DNA from: Streptomyces antibioticus
GTDB taxonomy: Bacteria; Actinomycetota; Actinomycetes; Streptomycetales; Streptomycetaceae
Assembly (NCBI RefSeq): GCF_002019855.1
Contig: NZ_CM007717.1
Location: 3,164,645 to 3,228,644 of the forward strand
Length of the DNA: 64,000 bases
Direction: 5' to 3'
In this document: positions 45,167 through 54,242 of the stretch, in pieces
Layout of the letters: every line of letters begins with the position of its first letter
How positions within the stretch are numbered: the stretch's first letter is position 1
Made by a program: the position numbers and the translations under genes
Notes under the pieces: generated by a model
Seen by the model: the letters and a program-made list of their open reading frames with translations, nothing else
What the model was told of the DNA's origin: nothing
The model's database searches: none

Positions 45167-45649
45167 TTAACCCGTTTGACCGGACCTCTGTGAGCTGGGG
45201 CTTTGGGCGGGACGGCTGGTGTCGGGGTGGCGTTGGAACAGGTACATGCCGAGGATGTCGCCTCTGGCTCTGACCTGCTGTCCTGAGGAGAAGACCTTGT
45301 CGCGGGATTCCTCGCCGGTCGGGACGTAGAGGTACTGGGCGGTGTGCAGGGTCCAGCCCTCGTCCTCGATCCGGGAGAGGAGGTCGCCCCGGGCGGGGCG
45401 CGGTACGTCGGGGTGGTCGTGCTTGGTCCGGAGTACGGCGTGGACGTCGAGACGGCCCACCGCGTGCTGCGGGATCTCCGCCTCGAACCAGCCGTCGCCG
45501 CGTTCGAAGGCATGGCGGGCCGCCTGAACGTGCTGCTGGTGGATCTTCTCGACCTGGTCGTTGTGGCGGCGGACCCGGTCCGCCTCGCGGGTGTCGGTGT
45601 CCGCCGCGATCTCCTGCTGTCTGCGCTGCCAGCGCTCCTCGAAGCCCAT
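45167..45649 (-). CDS. Hypothetical charged protein, 160 aa
   Basis: No family recognised with confidence. The protein is hydrophilic, with an N-terminal charged helix (GFEERWQRRQQEIAADTDTREADRVRRHNDQVEK) followed by a mixed region (residues ~60-145) that includes RGDLLSRIEDEGWTLHTAQYLYVPTGEESRDKVFSSGQ in separate predicted strands and helices. The ATG at 45647-45649 has GGGGAGGGG upstream. It is a single gene between ettA and the multicopper oxidase on the same strand. Similar short proteins are common in actinobacteria and sometimes occur near mobile or phage-like genes, but nothing here indicates transfer. Confidence 0.68.
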   Translation of the reverse strand: MGFEERWQRRQQEIAADTDTREADRVRRHNDQVEKIHQQHVQAARHAFERGDGWFEAEIPQHAVGRLDVHAVLRTKHDHPDVPRPARGDLLSRIEDEGWTLHTAQYLYVPTGEESRDKVFSSGQQVRARGDILGMYLFQRHPDTSRPAQSPSSQRSGQTG

Positions 45650-45755
45650 GTGCCCCTCCCCCGCGTTCCTGGCCGACCGGCGCCACTTTCTCATGGACCC
45701 CGCGGGGCGGGTGAGGCCGGCGGTCGCCGCCTCACCCGTGGTGCGGTCGCCGCTC

Positions 45756-47492
45756 TCAGGCGCGGTAGCCCAGGAGCGTCATCATCCCGGACTCGGAGTG
45801 GTACTGGTTGTGGCAGTGCAGCATCCACAGCCCGGGGTTGTCGGCGTTGAAGTCGATGACGAGTTTGCGGTGCGGAAGGACCACCGCGGTGTCCTTGCGG
45901 GCCCCGGCCGAACCGATCCCGGCGAGGGCGAAGGTGTGGCCGTGCAGATGCATGGGGTGCCACATGTCGGTGCCGTTGACGAGGGTGACGCGGACCCGTT
46001 CGCCCTGCCGGACCGGATGGCAGCGCTCCAGGGAGTACGGCTGACGGTCGAAGCTCCAGTTGAACCGCTTCATGTCGCCGGTCAGCCGGAAGCGCAGCTC
46101 ACGGTCCGGGGCGCGGTCGCAGAGCGCGACGGAGTCGTGCGGCACGAGCCGGGACGCCGGGACGATCCGGCCGTCCAGCTCCGAGGGGTGCGCACCGGGT
46201 CCGGGCCGCCGTCCGCCGCCGGTGCGCAGGACCGCCAGCGCCTTGGCGTTCTTGCCCTCGGCGAGCGCGACCAGCGGGAACACGCCGTCCTTGGCGGTGA
46301 CCAGCACGTCGTAGCGCTCGGCCATGCCCAGCAGCAGGGCGTCCGTACGGGTGTGGCGCACGGGGTAGCCGTCGGTGTGGGTCACCGTCATCTCGTGGCC
46401 GCCGAGCGCCACCCGGAACGCGGTCTCGGCGGCGGCGTTGATGATCCGCAGCCGGATCCGGTCCCCGGGGCGGGCCCGCAGGACCGAGGGGGCCTCCGGG
46501 ACCCGGCCGTTGACGAGGTAGTACGGGTAGGCGACATGGCCGCCGGGGCTGCGGAGGAGACGGCTGCGCGCCCCGTGCAGGATCCGCGAGGGGCCCGTTG
46601 CCCCGCCCGCAGCCCCGCCGGAAGCGCCGTGTCCCGAGCCGTGCGTCCCCTCCCCCATGTCCGCCATGCCGCGGCCGTGGCTCAGCTCCGCGAACACGGC
46701 GTCGGGGGTGGAGCCGTCCACGCCGTCGACCCAGTCGTCCAGGACGACGACCCACTCCTTGTCGTAGGAGAGCGGCTCCCTGGGGTCCTCGACGATCAGC
46801 GGGGCGTACAGGCCGCGGTCGAGCTGCATGCCGGAGTGGGAGTGCACCCAGTAGGTGCCCGGGTGCGAGACCGCGAAGCGGTAGGTGAAGTCCGCACCGG
46901 GCCGGATGGAGGACTGGGTCAGGCCGGGCACGCCGTCCATGTCGCAGCGCAGCCGGATGCCGTGCGAGTGCAGGGTCGTCGCCTGCGGCAGATGGTTGGC
47001 GAACGTGAGCTGGAAGGTGTCCCCCTTCGTGATGCGCATCTCGTGCCCCGGCAGCATGCCGTCGTACGCCCAGGTCCTGACCGTCGGCCCGCCCAGGTCG
47101 AGCAGGGCCTCGGTGGCGGTCAGGCTGAACTTGCGCACCGGGCCGTAGCCGCGTTCCCGCTCGGCGGCCTCGACCTCGGGCCCGGACGGGGTCACGTACC
47201 CGGCGAGCCCCTTGGCCGCGCGTCCCCCGGCGAATCCGTCACCGGAACCGGTGCCACGTCCGGCGTCATGGCCGGTTCCGTGGCCGCTGCCGCGGTCGGC
47301 CGGACCGGCCGCGGCCGGGGGGCCGGGCCGGGGCTGCGAGCCGGAGACCGTCCGCGTGGCGGTCCCGGCGGGCGAACCCGACGCCGAGGGGGCGCCGGAC
47401 CCTGAGGGCGAGCCGGTGCAGGCGCCCAGGGCTCCCGCGCCGACGGCCGCGATCGAGGCACCGAGCACGGTGCGCCGCGTATGTGTGTGCAT
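45756..47492 (-). CDS. Exported multicopper oxidase (three-cupredoxin laccase type)
   Basis: A 578-residue secreted oxidase. The N-terminus has a twin-arginine-like signal (HTHTRRTVLGASIAAVGAGALGAC) ending in a lipobox, so it may be a Tat-exported lipoprotein. A disordered Gly/Ser/His linker (~26-95) follows. The four copper motifs are present: HSHGI, HSHSGM, HPMHLHGH and HCHNQYHSESGM; they supply the type 1 and trinuclear sites. It oxidises metals or phenols with oxygen outside the cell. The GHGTGHDAGRGTG linker and the MADMGEGTHGSGHGASGG insertion are His/Gly/Met-rich and could bind copper. Confidence 0.92.
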   Translation of the reverse strand: MHTHTRRTVLGASIAAVGAGALGACTGSPSGSGAPSASGSPAGTATRTVSGSQPRPGPPAAAGPADRGSGHGTGHDAGRGTGSGDGFAGGRAAKGLAGYVTPSGPEVEAAERERGYGPVRKFSLTATEALLDLGGPTVRTWAYDGMLPGHEMRITKGDTFQLTFANHLPQATTLHSHGIRLRCDMDGVPGLTQSSIRPGADFTYRFAVSHPGTYWVHSHSGMQLDRGLYAPLIVEDPREPLSYDKEWVVVLDDWVDGVDGSTPDAVFAELSHGRGMADMGEGTHGSGHGASGGAAGGATGPSRILHGARSRLLRSPGGHVAYPYYLVNGRVPEAPSVLRARPGDRIRLRIINAAAETAFRVALGGHEMTVTHTDGYPVRHTRTDALLLGMAERYDVLVTAKDGVFPLVALAEGKNAKALAVLRTGGGRRPGPGAHPSELDGRIVPASRLVPHDSVALCDRAPDRELRFRLTGDMKRFNWSFDRQPYSLERCHPVRQGERVRVTLVNGTDMWHPMHLHGHTFALAGIGSAGARKDTAVVLPHRKLVIDFNADNPGLWMLHCHNQYHSESGMMTLLGYRA

Positions 47493-47613
47493 GCCTTAAA
47501 TAAGACATGTCACATCGTCACATTCTGGGCATCCAGGGCGGCGCGTCACACAATCGCCCGCGCTGGAGCGGGAAGCACCGGCAGGGAACTCCGGCGGGGA
47601 GCACCGAGCGGGC

Positions 47614-49098
47614 TCAGTCCCGGCCGGCCCGGCCCGCCTGCTCCTTGCGGCCCACCAGCAGCAGCGTCGCCCCGCCGATCGTCACCAGGCCGATGGCCGT
47701 GCCCGCGATGATCGGGGTCACGCTGGAACCACCCGTCTCCGCGAGGTTGGTGTCGCTGGACGAGGTCCCGCCCACGGTGGCCGGGCTCGGCTCGCTGAGG
47801 GTCTGGGTCGTCAGGTCCCGAGCCTCGGCGGCCTGGGTACGGCAGTCCAGCACGCCGGTGAAGCGGTACGCGGCACCCTGCGGCCCGGTGATCGTGAAGT
47901 CGTAGGCCTGGTCCTCCTGGAGCGGGATCGTCACCGTCCGCGAGGCGCCCGCCGGGATCGTGTACTCGGTGCCCATCAGCTCGAAGACGAAGTCCTCGTC
48001 GCCCGGGTTGGACGCGCTGATGTCGAGGCCGTTCGCGGCGCAGTTCTTCTCCGCCGACAGGGCCGGTACAGCGCCCTGGGGCGCCCAGGTGACGCCCGCC
48101 GTCGCCGACACCGTCGACTCGCTGGAGCCGGCCAGGATCTGCGTCTGGCTGCGGCTGTCCGCGGTGAACGCCCGCCCGACGGGCACGGTGGTCGAACCCC
48201 GCACGGTCAGCTCGGCGGTCCCCGCCTCGGCGTCCTCGGGCACGTCGAAGTAGAGCCGGCTGCCGTTCTTCGCGGTGGTGACCGGTGTGCCGTTCTCGTC
48301 GACGATCCGCACCCCGCTGGTGGCGGCGTCCATCGGCGGGGTGACCGTCACGGCGCTCGCACCGGTGCGCACGGTCACGGGGCCGAGCGGCTCACCGGGC
48401 CGCCCGGAGACCGCGGCCGGGTCGAGGGACAGGGACGCGGCGGGCTCCGACGTGCTCTTCGCGGCCTTCTGAAGGTAGTCCGCGAGCTGCTCGGCCTGCG
48501 GGTCAACGGCGTTGACGTCCGCGTCGTCCGAGTAGCGCCAGATGGCCACCTGGGTGCCGGCCGCCGCGTCCTGCTCGGTGAACAGGCCGGTGATGCCGGC
48601 CTTCCGCGCGAGCGAGGCGAGGTCGTTGACCTGCGGATAGGAGTTCTGGAGGATCCAACCGACGCGGCCCGCGTCCTTGTTGGCGCCCAGCGAGGTGCCG
48701 CTCCAGGGCGTCTCCTCGTACCGGGCGTCCTTCTGCGTGGGGTTGTAGAGGTCGACGCAGTACGTCTGGAGAGTGCCGCCGCCCTCGACGGACATCTCGA
48801 ACAGGCCCGCCGAGATCTCCTGGTCGCCCTCGCCCTCCGTGTGGACCACGGCGGCGCCGTACGTCTTGAGGCCGCCTATCGTCGCGATGGCTCCGCCCTG
48901 GCCCCGTGCCCCGCCGTCGGCGGCGACGGCCGTGCCCGCGCCGGCCACCACGCCGACGGCGGCCAGGCCGGACACCAGCGCCGCCGCGGCGACCCGGGCC
49001 GCGAGACGAACCCCGAGCCGACCCGTACCCCTACGACCTGCACCCCTGCGTCCCGCGTCCCGTCGGCGCGCGAACGGCGCGGAGAACGAAGAAATCAA
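47614..49098 (-). CDS. LAETG-anchored surface protein with thioester (TED) domain
   Basis: A surface protein of about 494 residues. A signal peptide with a long Arg-rich N-region ends near GAGTAVA. The thioester domain follows (~75-195): the cysteine is in LQTYCVDLYNP and the glutamine in AAAGTQVAIWRYSD, the pair that forms a Cys-Gln thioester in Gram-positive adhesins. β-rich Ig-like domains fill ~200-430. The C-terminus has the sorting signal LAETG, a hydrophobic helix and a basic tail, fitting class E sortase anchoring in Streptomyces. The TTG at 49096-49098 is chosen because GAAGGGGA stands 6 bases upstream; a GTG at 49140 is the alternative. Confidence 0.88.
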   Translation of the reverse strand: MISSFSAPFARRRDAGRRGAGRRGTGRLGVRLAARVAAAALVSGLAAVGVVAGAGTAVAADGGARGQGGAIATIGGLKTYGAAVVHTEGEGDQEISAGLFEMSVEGGGTLQTYCVDLYNPTQKDARYEETPWSGTSLGANKDAGRVGWILQNSYPQVNDLASLARKAGITGLFTEQDAAAGTQVAIWRYSDDADVNAVDPQAEQLADYLQKAAKSTSEPAASLSLDPAAVSGRPGEPLGPVTVRTGASAVTVTPPMDAATSGVRIVDENGTPVTTAKNGSRLYFDVPEDAEAGTAELTVRGSTTVPVGRAFTADSRSQTQILAGSSESTVSATAGVTWAPQGAVPALSAEKNCAANGLDISASNPGDEDFVFELMGTEYTIPAGASRTVTIPLQEDQAYDFTITGPQGAAYRFTGVLDCRTQAAEARDLTTQTLSEPSPATVGGTSSSDTNLAETGGSSVTPIIAGTAIGLVTIGGATLLLVGRKEQAGRAGRD

Positions 49099-49380
49099 CG
49101 CAATTCCCCTTCGAGCAGGAGCCGTTGACGTGGGTGGCACGTTCCACCAGCAGAATCGGAAGCCCCATGAGCTATGTCCGGCATCCTAGAGACGCGGGCG
49201 CACCACCCTTCTCGGTGATCTCATGTGAAGGACGATCCGACTCGGAATCGTTATCCCCAAGATCGTCCACGGACAGGGCTCATCGACAGATCCACCAGGT
49301 CATCCGGGGTGAACTCGGCGACGGCACCCACAGATCGGTCGATAAGCCGCAGTCGTCTCATAGACGAGCACATCCTGACA

Positions 49381-49824
49381 TCACGTCACCGCGACCGGTT
49401 CACGGGGCGCTGTCTCCCAGTTGGGCTCCGGCTGCGCGGGCGTGCTCGCGGGCACTTCGGGCCTGGGCGCCCGCCGGAAGGCGGAGGTGCCGCGCGCCAG
49501 GTCGTGGCCGAGGGCGACGGCGTCGATGTCCGCCGACGTCCAGCTCTGCTGCTGCCCCTCGCGCACCTCGGTGCGCACCTTCAGCCGGCCCTGCACGATC
49601 ACCGGGTCGCCGACGTTCAGCGAGGCCTGGGCGTGCGTCGCGAGCTGGCGATTGGCCCAGACCGTGAAGAAGTTGGTGTGCCCGTCGGTCCACTCGCTCT
49701 TCTCGCGGTCCCAGTAGCGCGAGGTCACCGCCAGCCGGAACCGCGCCGACGGACCAGCCGCCGTCTCGCGGTAGACCGGCTGGGTGGCCACGTTGCCCAC
49801 GGCACAGATCGTCGTCTCGTTCAT
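49381..49824 (-). CDS. ssbB: Single-stranded DNA-binding protein SsbB
   Basis: A 147-residue OB-fold protein. The SSB core (MNETTICAVGNVATQPVYRE through QGRLKVRTEVREGQQQSW) covers the first ~110 residues. The short tail lacks the acidic DDDIPF end of the housekeeping SsbA, which marks it as the paralogue SsbB. In S. coelicolor SsbB is needed for proper chromosome segregation during sporulation. The ATG has GGGAGGGG upstream. Its 5' region holds two DnaA-box-like sequences at 50014-50040. Confidence 0.92.
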   Translation of the reverse strand: MNETTICAVGNVATQPVYRETAAGPSARFRLAVTSRYWDREKSEWTDGHTNFFTVWANRQLATHAQASLNVGDPVIVQGRLKVRTEVREGQQQSWTSADIDAVALGHDLARGTSAFRRAPRPEVPASTPAQPEPNWETAPREPVAVT

Positions 49825-50013
49825 AGCGAACCCCTCCCGTCGCCCGGACGCTCCCCCGGGCGGATGGCGCGCACGGGCCTCTCCCGTACGGCTGCGTCCG
49901 GCAGGCGGCCGCGACGGCATCCGCCATCACGCACCGCCCCCGCACCGGCGACCTCGTCCGTCGCGATCGCCGTACGGCCAGACTGCCTCCGCCGGGCCGA
50001 ACCCGCCGAGCCC

Positions 50014-50040
50014 TGTGGACCACCGCGCGCCTGTGGACAA
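50014..50040. promoter_or_regulatory. Pair of DnaA-box-like sites upstream of ssbB
   Basis: TGTGGACAA (50032-50040) is the exact complement of the Streptomyces-preferred DnaA box TTGTCCACA, and TGTGGACCA (50014-50022) is one base off. They are 18 bp apart in the non-coding stretch between the GTPase gene and ssbB. DnaA binding is not shown. Confidence 0.45.
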
Positions 50041-50117
50041 CCCCGCCACCCGCACGAGTGACACCGCACCCCCTCCCCCCACCCACCGGCACCCGTACTG
50101 CGGCGCCGCTCCCCGCC

Positions 50118-52199
50118 TCACCGCATCCCGGCCCCCACCCCCGTAACCCTCCCGTACTGCTCCCGGACCTCCCGGTACCGCAGCAGCTCCGCCGCCACCG
50201 GGTCCAGCACCCGGGCCCGGCCGCACCCGGCGGCGGCCTCCCGCAGGCGTCTCTCCGCGTCCTGCCCGTAGCGCCGCGCCGGTCCGCGGGCCGCCATCCG
50301 GCAGCTCCACTCCACCACCGGCCCCCCGAGGATGCCCGCCACCATCAGCAGCACCGGAACCCCCAGGTTCGGCTCCATCCAGTGGGCGATCTGCCCGACC
50401 AGCCACAGCCCGCCGACGATCTGAAGCAGCGTCATCGCGGCCTGCGCCAGCACGGCCACCGGCCACCACCCGGGGCGCGGCGGCCGCCCCGGCGGCAGCC
50501 CGGCCCGTCCGGCCAGCTCGTCCAGCGCCTCGGGCAGCCCCTGCGAGCCCCGTACGGCCGCCTCCCGCACCGCCATCGCCCAGGCCGCCGGGAGCCCCGC
50601 GGAGGCCCGGTCGGAGACCGTGCGCACCGCCTGCTCCACGCGCTGGCGGGCCGTGGCCTCCTCGTCGGCCGGGGTACGGACCTGGATCCGCCCGGTGGCC
50701 TGTTCGTGCCGGTCCTGGCACCACCGCCACAACCGCAGCCAGGGTGTGCCGCACGCCCGGTTGGCGTTGCGCAGCCAGGCGCGTTCGGCGGCGTCGCCCG
50801 CCGCGGTCGCGCCCACCGCGTCCGCGAGCCGCGCCGCGAACTCGTCGCGGGCGTCCTCGCTGAGCCCGGTGCGCTGTCCGGTGACGTAGACGGGCCGCAG
50901 CCGGGCCGCGGCGGCGTCCACGTCGGCCGACACCCGGCGCCCGGCGGCGCCCCGCTCGCCGACGAACTGGCCGAGCAGCTCCCGCAGTTCGGGCACCCCG
51001 TCGCCGGTGAGCCCGGACAGGGCGAGCACGGTGGCGCCGGGTTCGCCGTACTCGCCGAGCGCGATGCCGTCCTCGTCGAGGAGCCGGCGCAGATCGTCGA
51101 GGACCAGGTCGGCGGCCTCGCCGGGCAGCCGGTCGACCTGGTTGAGGACGACGAACATGACCTCGGCGTGGCCCGCCATGGGCCGCAGATAGCGCTCGTG
51201 GAGGACGGCGTCGGCGTACTTCTCGGGGTCGACGACCCAGATGACGGCGTCGACCAGGGCCAGGATGCGGTCGACCTGCTCGCGGTGCTGCACGGCCGCC
51301 GAGTCGTGGTCGGGCAGGTCGATCAGGACCAGCCCGCGAAGCTGTGCCTCCGCCTCGGCGCTCTGCACGGGGCGCCGCCGCAGCCGGCCCGGGATGCCCA
51401 GCCGGTCGATGAGGGGGGCGGCGCCGTCGCTCCAACTGCACGCGATGGGCGCGGCGGTGGTGGGGCGCCGTACGCCGGTCTCCGAGATGGTGACCCCGGC
51501 GAGGGTGTTGAAGAGCTGGGACTTGCCGCTGCCGGTCGCGCCCGCGATGGCGACGACGGTGTGCTGCCCGGAAAGCTTGCGCCGGGCCGCCGCCTCGTCC
51601 AGCACCCGGCCGGCCTCGGCGAGCGTCCTGTTGTCGAGCCGCGCGCGGGACAGGCCGACGAGTTCGCGCAGCGCGTCCAGCCGGGAGCGGAGGGGGCCGT
51701 CGTAGGCGAGCGGGGCGGCGGCGGGGGCCGCGGCGGTGCTGGCGCGGGTCTCGGCCACGACGGCGGCGGCCTGCTCGCCCACTGTGCCTTCGTTGACACG
51801 GCGCGCGATGAGGCCGTCGTCCCAGGCGCCGACGCCGTCCTCGGGGTCGGCGGAGGGGGCTGCCCCGCGCGCGGGGGCGGGGGCCGGGGACGGGTCCTTG
51901 GCGGGCTCCTTGCGCGCTCCCGTCTCCGCGTCCCGCCCGGGGCCCCGGCCCTGTGCCGAGGCGCCCGTCGCGTCCGTCGAGTCCATCGCGTCCGCCGCGT
52001 CCGTCGTGTCCGTCATGGAGCGATCGCCCTCCTCGGGCCGCTGGCCGTCCGCCGAGCCGACACCGTCCTCGTCACCGCCGTCCGCGTGCGCGTGCGCGGA
52101 GTGCTCAAGAGGGTCGGATCCTTCAGCACGGTCGGTGCGATCGGTGCGATCGGTGCGATCGGTGTGATCCGTGTGGTCCTGGTCAGTGACGGCGGTCAC
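50118..52199 (-). CDS. Dynamin-like/YfjP GTPase with membrane segment (second of pair)
   Basis: A 693-residue GTPase. The first ~180 residues are disordered, acidic and repetitive (Asp-Arg-Thr repeats, then a TDTTDAADAMDSTDATGAS-type stretch and a Pro/Ala region). The G domain follows: GATGSGKSQLFN (G1), IDLPDHD (G3) and LNQVD (G4). Two closely spaced hydrophobic segments near 575-620 may insert in the membrane. The length and order resemble bacterial dynamin-like proteins that work in pairs, as with DynA/DynB of Streptomyces sporulation septa. The GTG start is three bases after the stop of the first GTPase, which argues for a heteromeric pair. Confidence 0.85.
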   Translation of the reverse strand: MTAVTDQDHTDHTDRTDRTDRTDRAEGSDPLEHSAHAHADGGDEDGVGSADGQRPEEGDRSMTDTTDAADAMDSTDATGASAQGRGPGRDAETGARKEPAKDPSPAPAPARGAAPSADPEDGVGAWDDGLIARRVNEGTVGEQAAAVVAETRASTAAAPAAAPLAYDGPLRSRLDALRELVGLSRARLDNRTLAEAGRVLDEAAARRKLSGQHTVVAIAGATGSGKSQLFNTLAGVTISETGVRRPTTAAPIACSWSDGAAPLIDRLGIPGRLRRRPVQSAEAEAQLRGLVLIDLPDHDSAAVQHREQVDRILALVDAVIWVVDPEKYADAVLHERYLRPMAGHAEVMFVVLNQVDRLPGEAADLVLDDLRRLLDEDGIALGEYGEPGATVLALSGLTGDGVPELRELLGQFVGERGAAGRRVSADVDAAAARLRPVYVTGQRTGLSEDARDEFAARLADAVGATAAGDAAERAWLRNANRACGTPWLRLWRWCQDRHEQATGRIQVRTPADEEATARQRVEQAVRTVSDRASAGLPAAWAMAVREAAVRGSQGLPEALDELAGRAGLPPGRPPRPGWWPVAVLAQAAMTLLQIVGGLWLVGQIAHWMEPNLGVPVLLMVAGILGGPVVEWSCRMAARGPARRYGQDAERRLREAAAGCGRARVLDPVAAELLRYREVREQYGRVTGVGAGMR
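52134..52169 (-). repeat. 9-bp tandem repeat coding Asp-Arg-Thr
   Basis: GGTGCGATC repeated three times followed by GGTGTGATC (plus-strand reading), four units in all. It encodes repeated DRT/DHT tripeptides at the N-terminus of the second GTPase. Confidence 0.85.
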
Positions 52200-52202
52200 C
52201 GG

Positions 52203-53807
52203 TCACCTCTCCTTCTGCAGTACGGACAGCGCGGCAATCAACTCCGCCTGGGGCTCGGGATGGACGTCGAGCGCTTCGAGCGGGGCGAGCCGGCGCTCGC
52301 GTTCGTTGTGCATCACGCGGTCCAGGTGCTCGGCGAGCAGCCGTCCGCCCCGGTCGCGCAGCCGCAGCGCGCCGTGCGCCCCGATCCGCTCGGCGAGCCC
52401 CTCACCCGCGGAGCGCGCCCGGCGGCCGCCCAGCAGGACCGTGGCGACGAGCGCGGCCACCGCCTCGGGATCGGCGGCACCGCGCTCCAGGGAGCGCACC
52501 TCCTCCTCGGCGAACTCCTCCAGCTCGCGCCGCCACCGCCGTACGGCAAGGCCGATGCGGTGTTCGGCGCTGTCGGGCGTGGAGTCCTGGTCCGTCAGGG
52601 CGGGTGTGGCGGAGGCCGGTTCGCGGCGCCAGGAGTCGTCGACGCGTTCGTCGGCGGCGGTGACGGCACACAGCAGGAGCGCGGCCAGGCTCTCCACCAG
52701 GGCGTCCAGGAGTTCACCGGCGGTGCAGTCCAGCGGGAAGGCCCGCCAGCGTTTGAGGGCGTCCCCGGCGAGCACGGCGCCGCTCTGCAACCGGCCCCGC
52801 ACACGCGTGTACTCGCTGTCGTACGCCCCGTCGACGGCCGAGGTGAGCCGGAGTGCCGCCGCGTACTGGGCGGCGGTGGCGCTGGCCAGTTCGGGCATCC
52901 GGGACTTGAGGGAGTCGAGGACGCCGTGGGCGGTGCGGGCGAGCACCTGGCGGCGGGCGGCGGCGTCCTGGGCCTGCTGGTCGAGCCAGGTCCGCAGGGC
53001 GGCGACGGCGGTGGCGGGCAGCAGCCCTCCGCCCCAGGCGGACTCGGGCAGTTCGGGCACCGTGAAGCGCGGTACGTCGCCGAGGCCGGCCTTGGTGAGG
53101 AGTGCGCCGTACTGCCGGGACACCTCGCCGACGACCTGGTGGGGCACCCGGTCGAGGACGGTCACGAGGGTGGCGTCGTACTCCTTGGCGGTGCGCAGGA
53201 GATGCCACGGGACGGCGTCGGCGTAGCGGGCGGCCGTGGTGACCATCACCCAGATGTCGGCGGCGCAGAGCAGTTCGGCGGCGAGGTTGCGGTTGTCGGC
53301 GAGGAGGGAGTCGATGTCGGGTGCGTCGAGGAGGGCGAGGCCGGGCGGGAGCGACTCGGCGGTCTCGATGCGCAGCACGCGCCGGCCGTCCGCCGCGGGC
53401 AGCAACAGGTCGTCGGACGGCTCCTGATGGGGCATCCACACGCGGGTGAGGTCGGGCAGCACGCGCATGCCGCTGAACCAGTGATGGTCCTCCGGATGGC
53501 AGACCAGCACCGGCGTCCGCGTCGTCGGCCGCAGCACGCCCGCCTCGCTGACGCGCCGCCCCACGAGGGAGTTGACGAGCGTCGACTTGCCGGCGCCGGT
53601 GGAACCGCCGACGACGGCCAGCAGGGGCGCTTCGGGCTGTCTGAGACGGGGCACCAGATAGTCGTCTAGCTGGGCGAGCAGTTCGTCGCGGTTGGCACGC
53701 GCGCGTGGCGCCCCCGCCAGGGGCAGCGGGAAGCGTGCGGCGGCGACACGGTCGCGCAGGGCGGAGAGTGCGTCGAGCAGTTGAGGCCGTACGTCCAAGG
53801 TCACCAC
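52203..53807 (-). CDS. Dynamin-like GTPase (first of pair)
   Basis: A GTPase of about 534 residues. The G domain is near the N-terminus: [15 protein letters not shown] (G1), [10 protein letters not shown] (G3) and VTVLDRV in the G4 position. The rest is mostly helical ([33 protein letters not shown]), as in dynamin-like stalks. It has no clear membrane helix, unlike its partner downstream. Start GTG at 53805-53807 gives [20 protein letters not shown]; the leader is short and lacks a ribosome binding site, with TAAAAT as probable -10 close upstream, so the transcript may be leaderless or nearly so. Confidence 0.85.
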   Translation of the reverse strand: MVTLDVRPQLLDALSALRDRVAAARFPLPLAGAPRARANRDELLAQLDDYLVPRLRQPEAPLLAVVGGSTGAGKSTLVNSLVGRRVSEAGVLRPTTRTPVLVCHPEDHHWFSGMRVLPDLTRVWMPHQEPSDDLLLPAADGRRVLRIETAESLPPGLALLDAPDIDSLLADNRNLAAELLCAADIWVMVTTAARYADAVPWHLLRTAKEYDATLVTVLDRVPHQVVGEVSRQYGALLTKAGLGDVPRFTVPELPESAWGGGLLPATAVAALRTWLDQQAQDAAARRQVLARTAHGVLDSLKSRMPELASATAAQYAAALRLTSAVDGAYDSEYTRVRGRLQSGAVLAGDALKRWRAFPLDCTAGELLDALVESLAALLLCAVTAADERVDDSWRREPASATPALTDQDSTPDSAEHRIGLAVRRWRRELEEFAEEEVRSLERGAADPEAVAALVATVLLGGRRARSAGEGLAERIGAHGALRLRDRGGRLLAEHLDRVMHNERERRLAPLEALDVHPEPQAELIAALSVLQKER

Positions 53808-54127
53808 ATGCGAAGAATGCCCAATTTTAGGGGATTTATGAAGCATATAGGCATGTCTGCGCGCCGATAGGACACAAGGGACGGAAGGTGCGACCGGGAC
53901 ACAGGCACAGCCCAGGCATAACGAGTGCACAACACCCGGGGTTCGAGGCGTCAAAAGCGATGCACGATTCGCACCTGCCTGCGATTATCAGGACCGCTTC
54001 ACTGAACCTCCACATTGAGCCACGGAGGCGAAGCAACCGGGACAAGGAACCGGGAGCCCTATCCTTGTCCCCGGCAGCGTCACGGACCGGCCCACACCCG
54101 GGCAGCACGTACGAGGCCACCACACCG
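53808..54127. other. Intergenic region with GTPase promoter and hairpin before tRNA-Arg
   Basis: On the minus strand TAAAAT (53824-53829) is a good -10 for the GTPase pair. Toward the tRNA, GGGACAAGG (54039-54047) and CCTTGTCCC (54063-54071) form a perfect 9-bp stem with a 15-base loop, which might be a terminator or part of an unannotated transcript. No integrase or attachment-site duplication of the tRNA end is visible. Confidence 0.5.
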
Positions 54128-54200
54128 GCCCCCGTAGCTCAGTGGATAGAGCAGGCGCCTTCTAAGCGCTTGGCCGCAGGTTCGAGTCCTGCCGGGGGCG
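54128..54200 (+). tRNA. tRNA-Arg (anticodon UCU)
   Basis: A 73-base cloverleaf: acceptor GCCCCCG/CGGGGGC, D arm GCTC/GAGC, anticodon stem GGCGC/GCGCT with loop CTTCTAA (anticodon TCT, reads AGA, a rare codon in this genome), T arm GCAGG/CCTGC with TTCGAGT. The discriminator is G; CCA is not encoded. Confidence 0.96.
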
Positions 54201-54205
54201 CAAAC

Positions 54206-54242
54206 ACCCTCTGACCAGCGAGAACAGGTCGGGGGCTTTTTT
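54206..54242 (+). terminator. Terminator of tRNA-Arg
   Basis: ACCCTCTGACC can pair imperfectly with GGTCGGGGGCT, followed by six T residues (54237-54242). The T-run reaches into the stop codon of the convergent phosphopantetheinyl transferase gene at 54241. Confidence 0.65.

Noticed and set aside
54128..54242. tRNA-Arg as an integration site for a mobile island
   Set aside because: No integrase, excisionase or repeated tRNA 3' end within the window; flanking genes look like core or long-resident genes.
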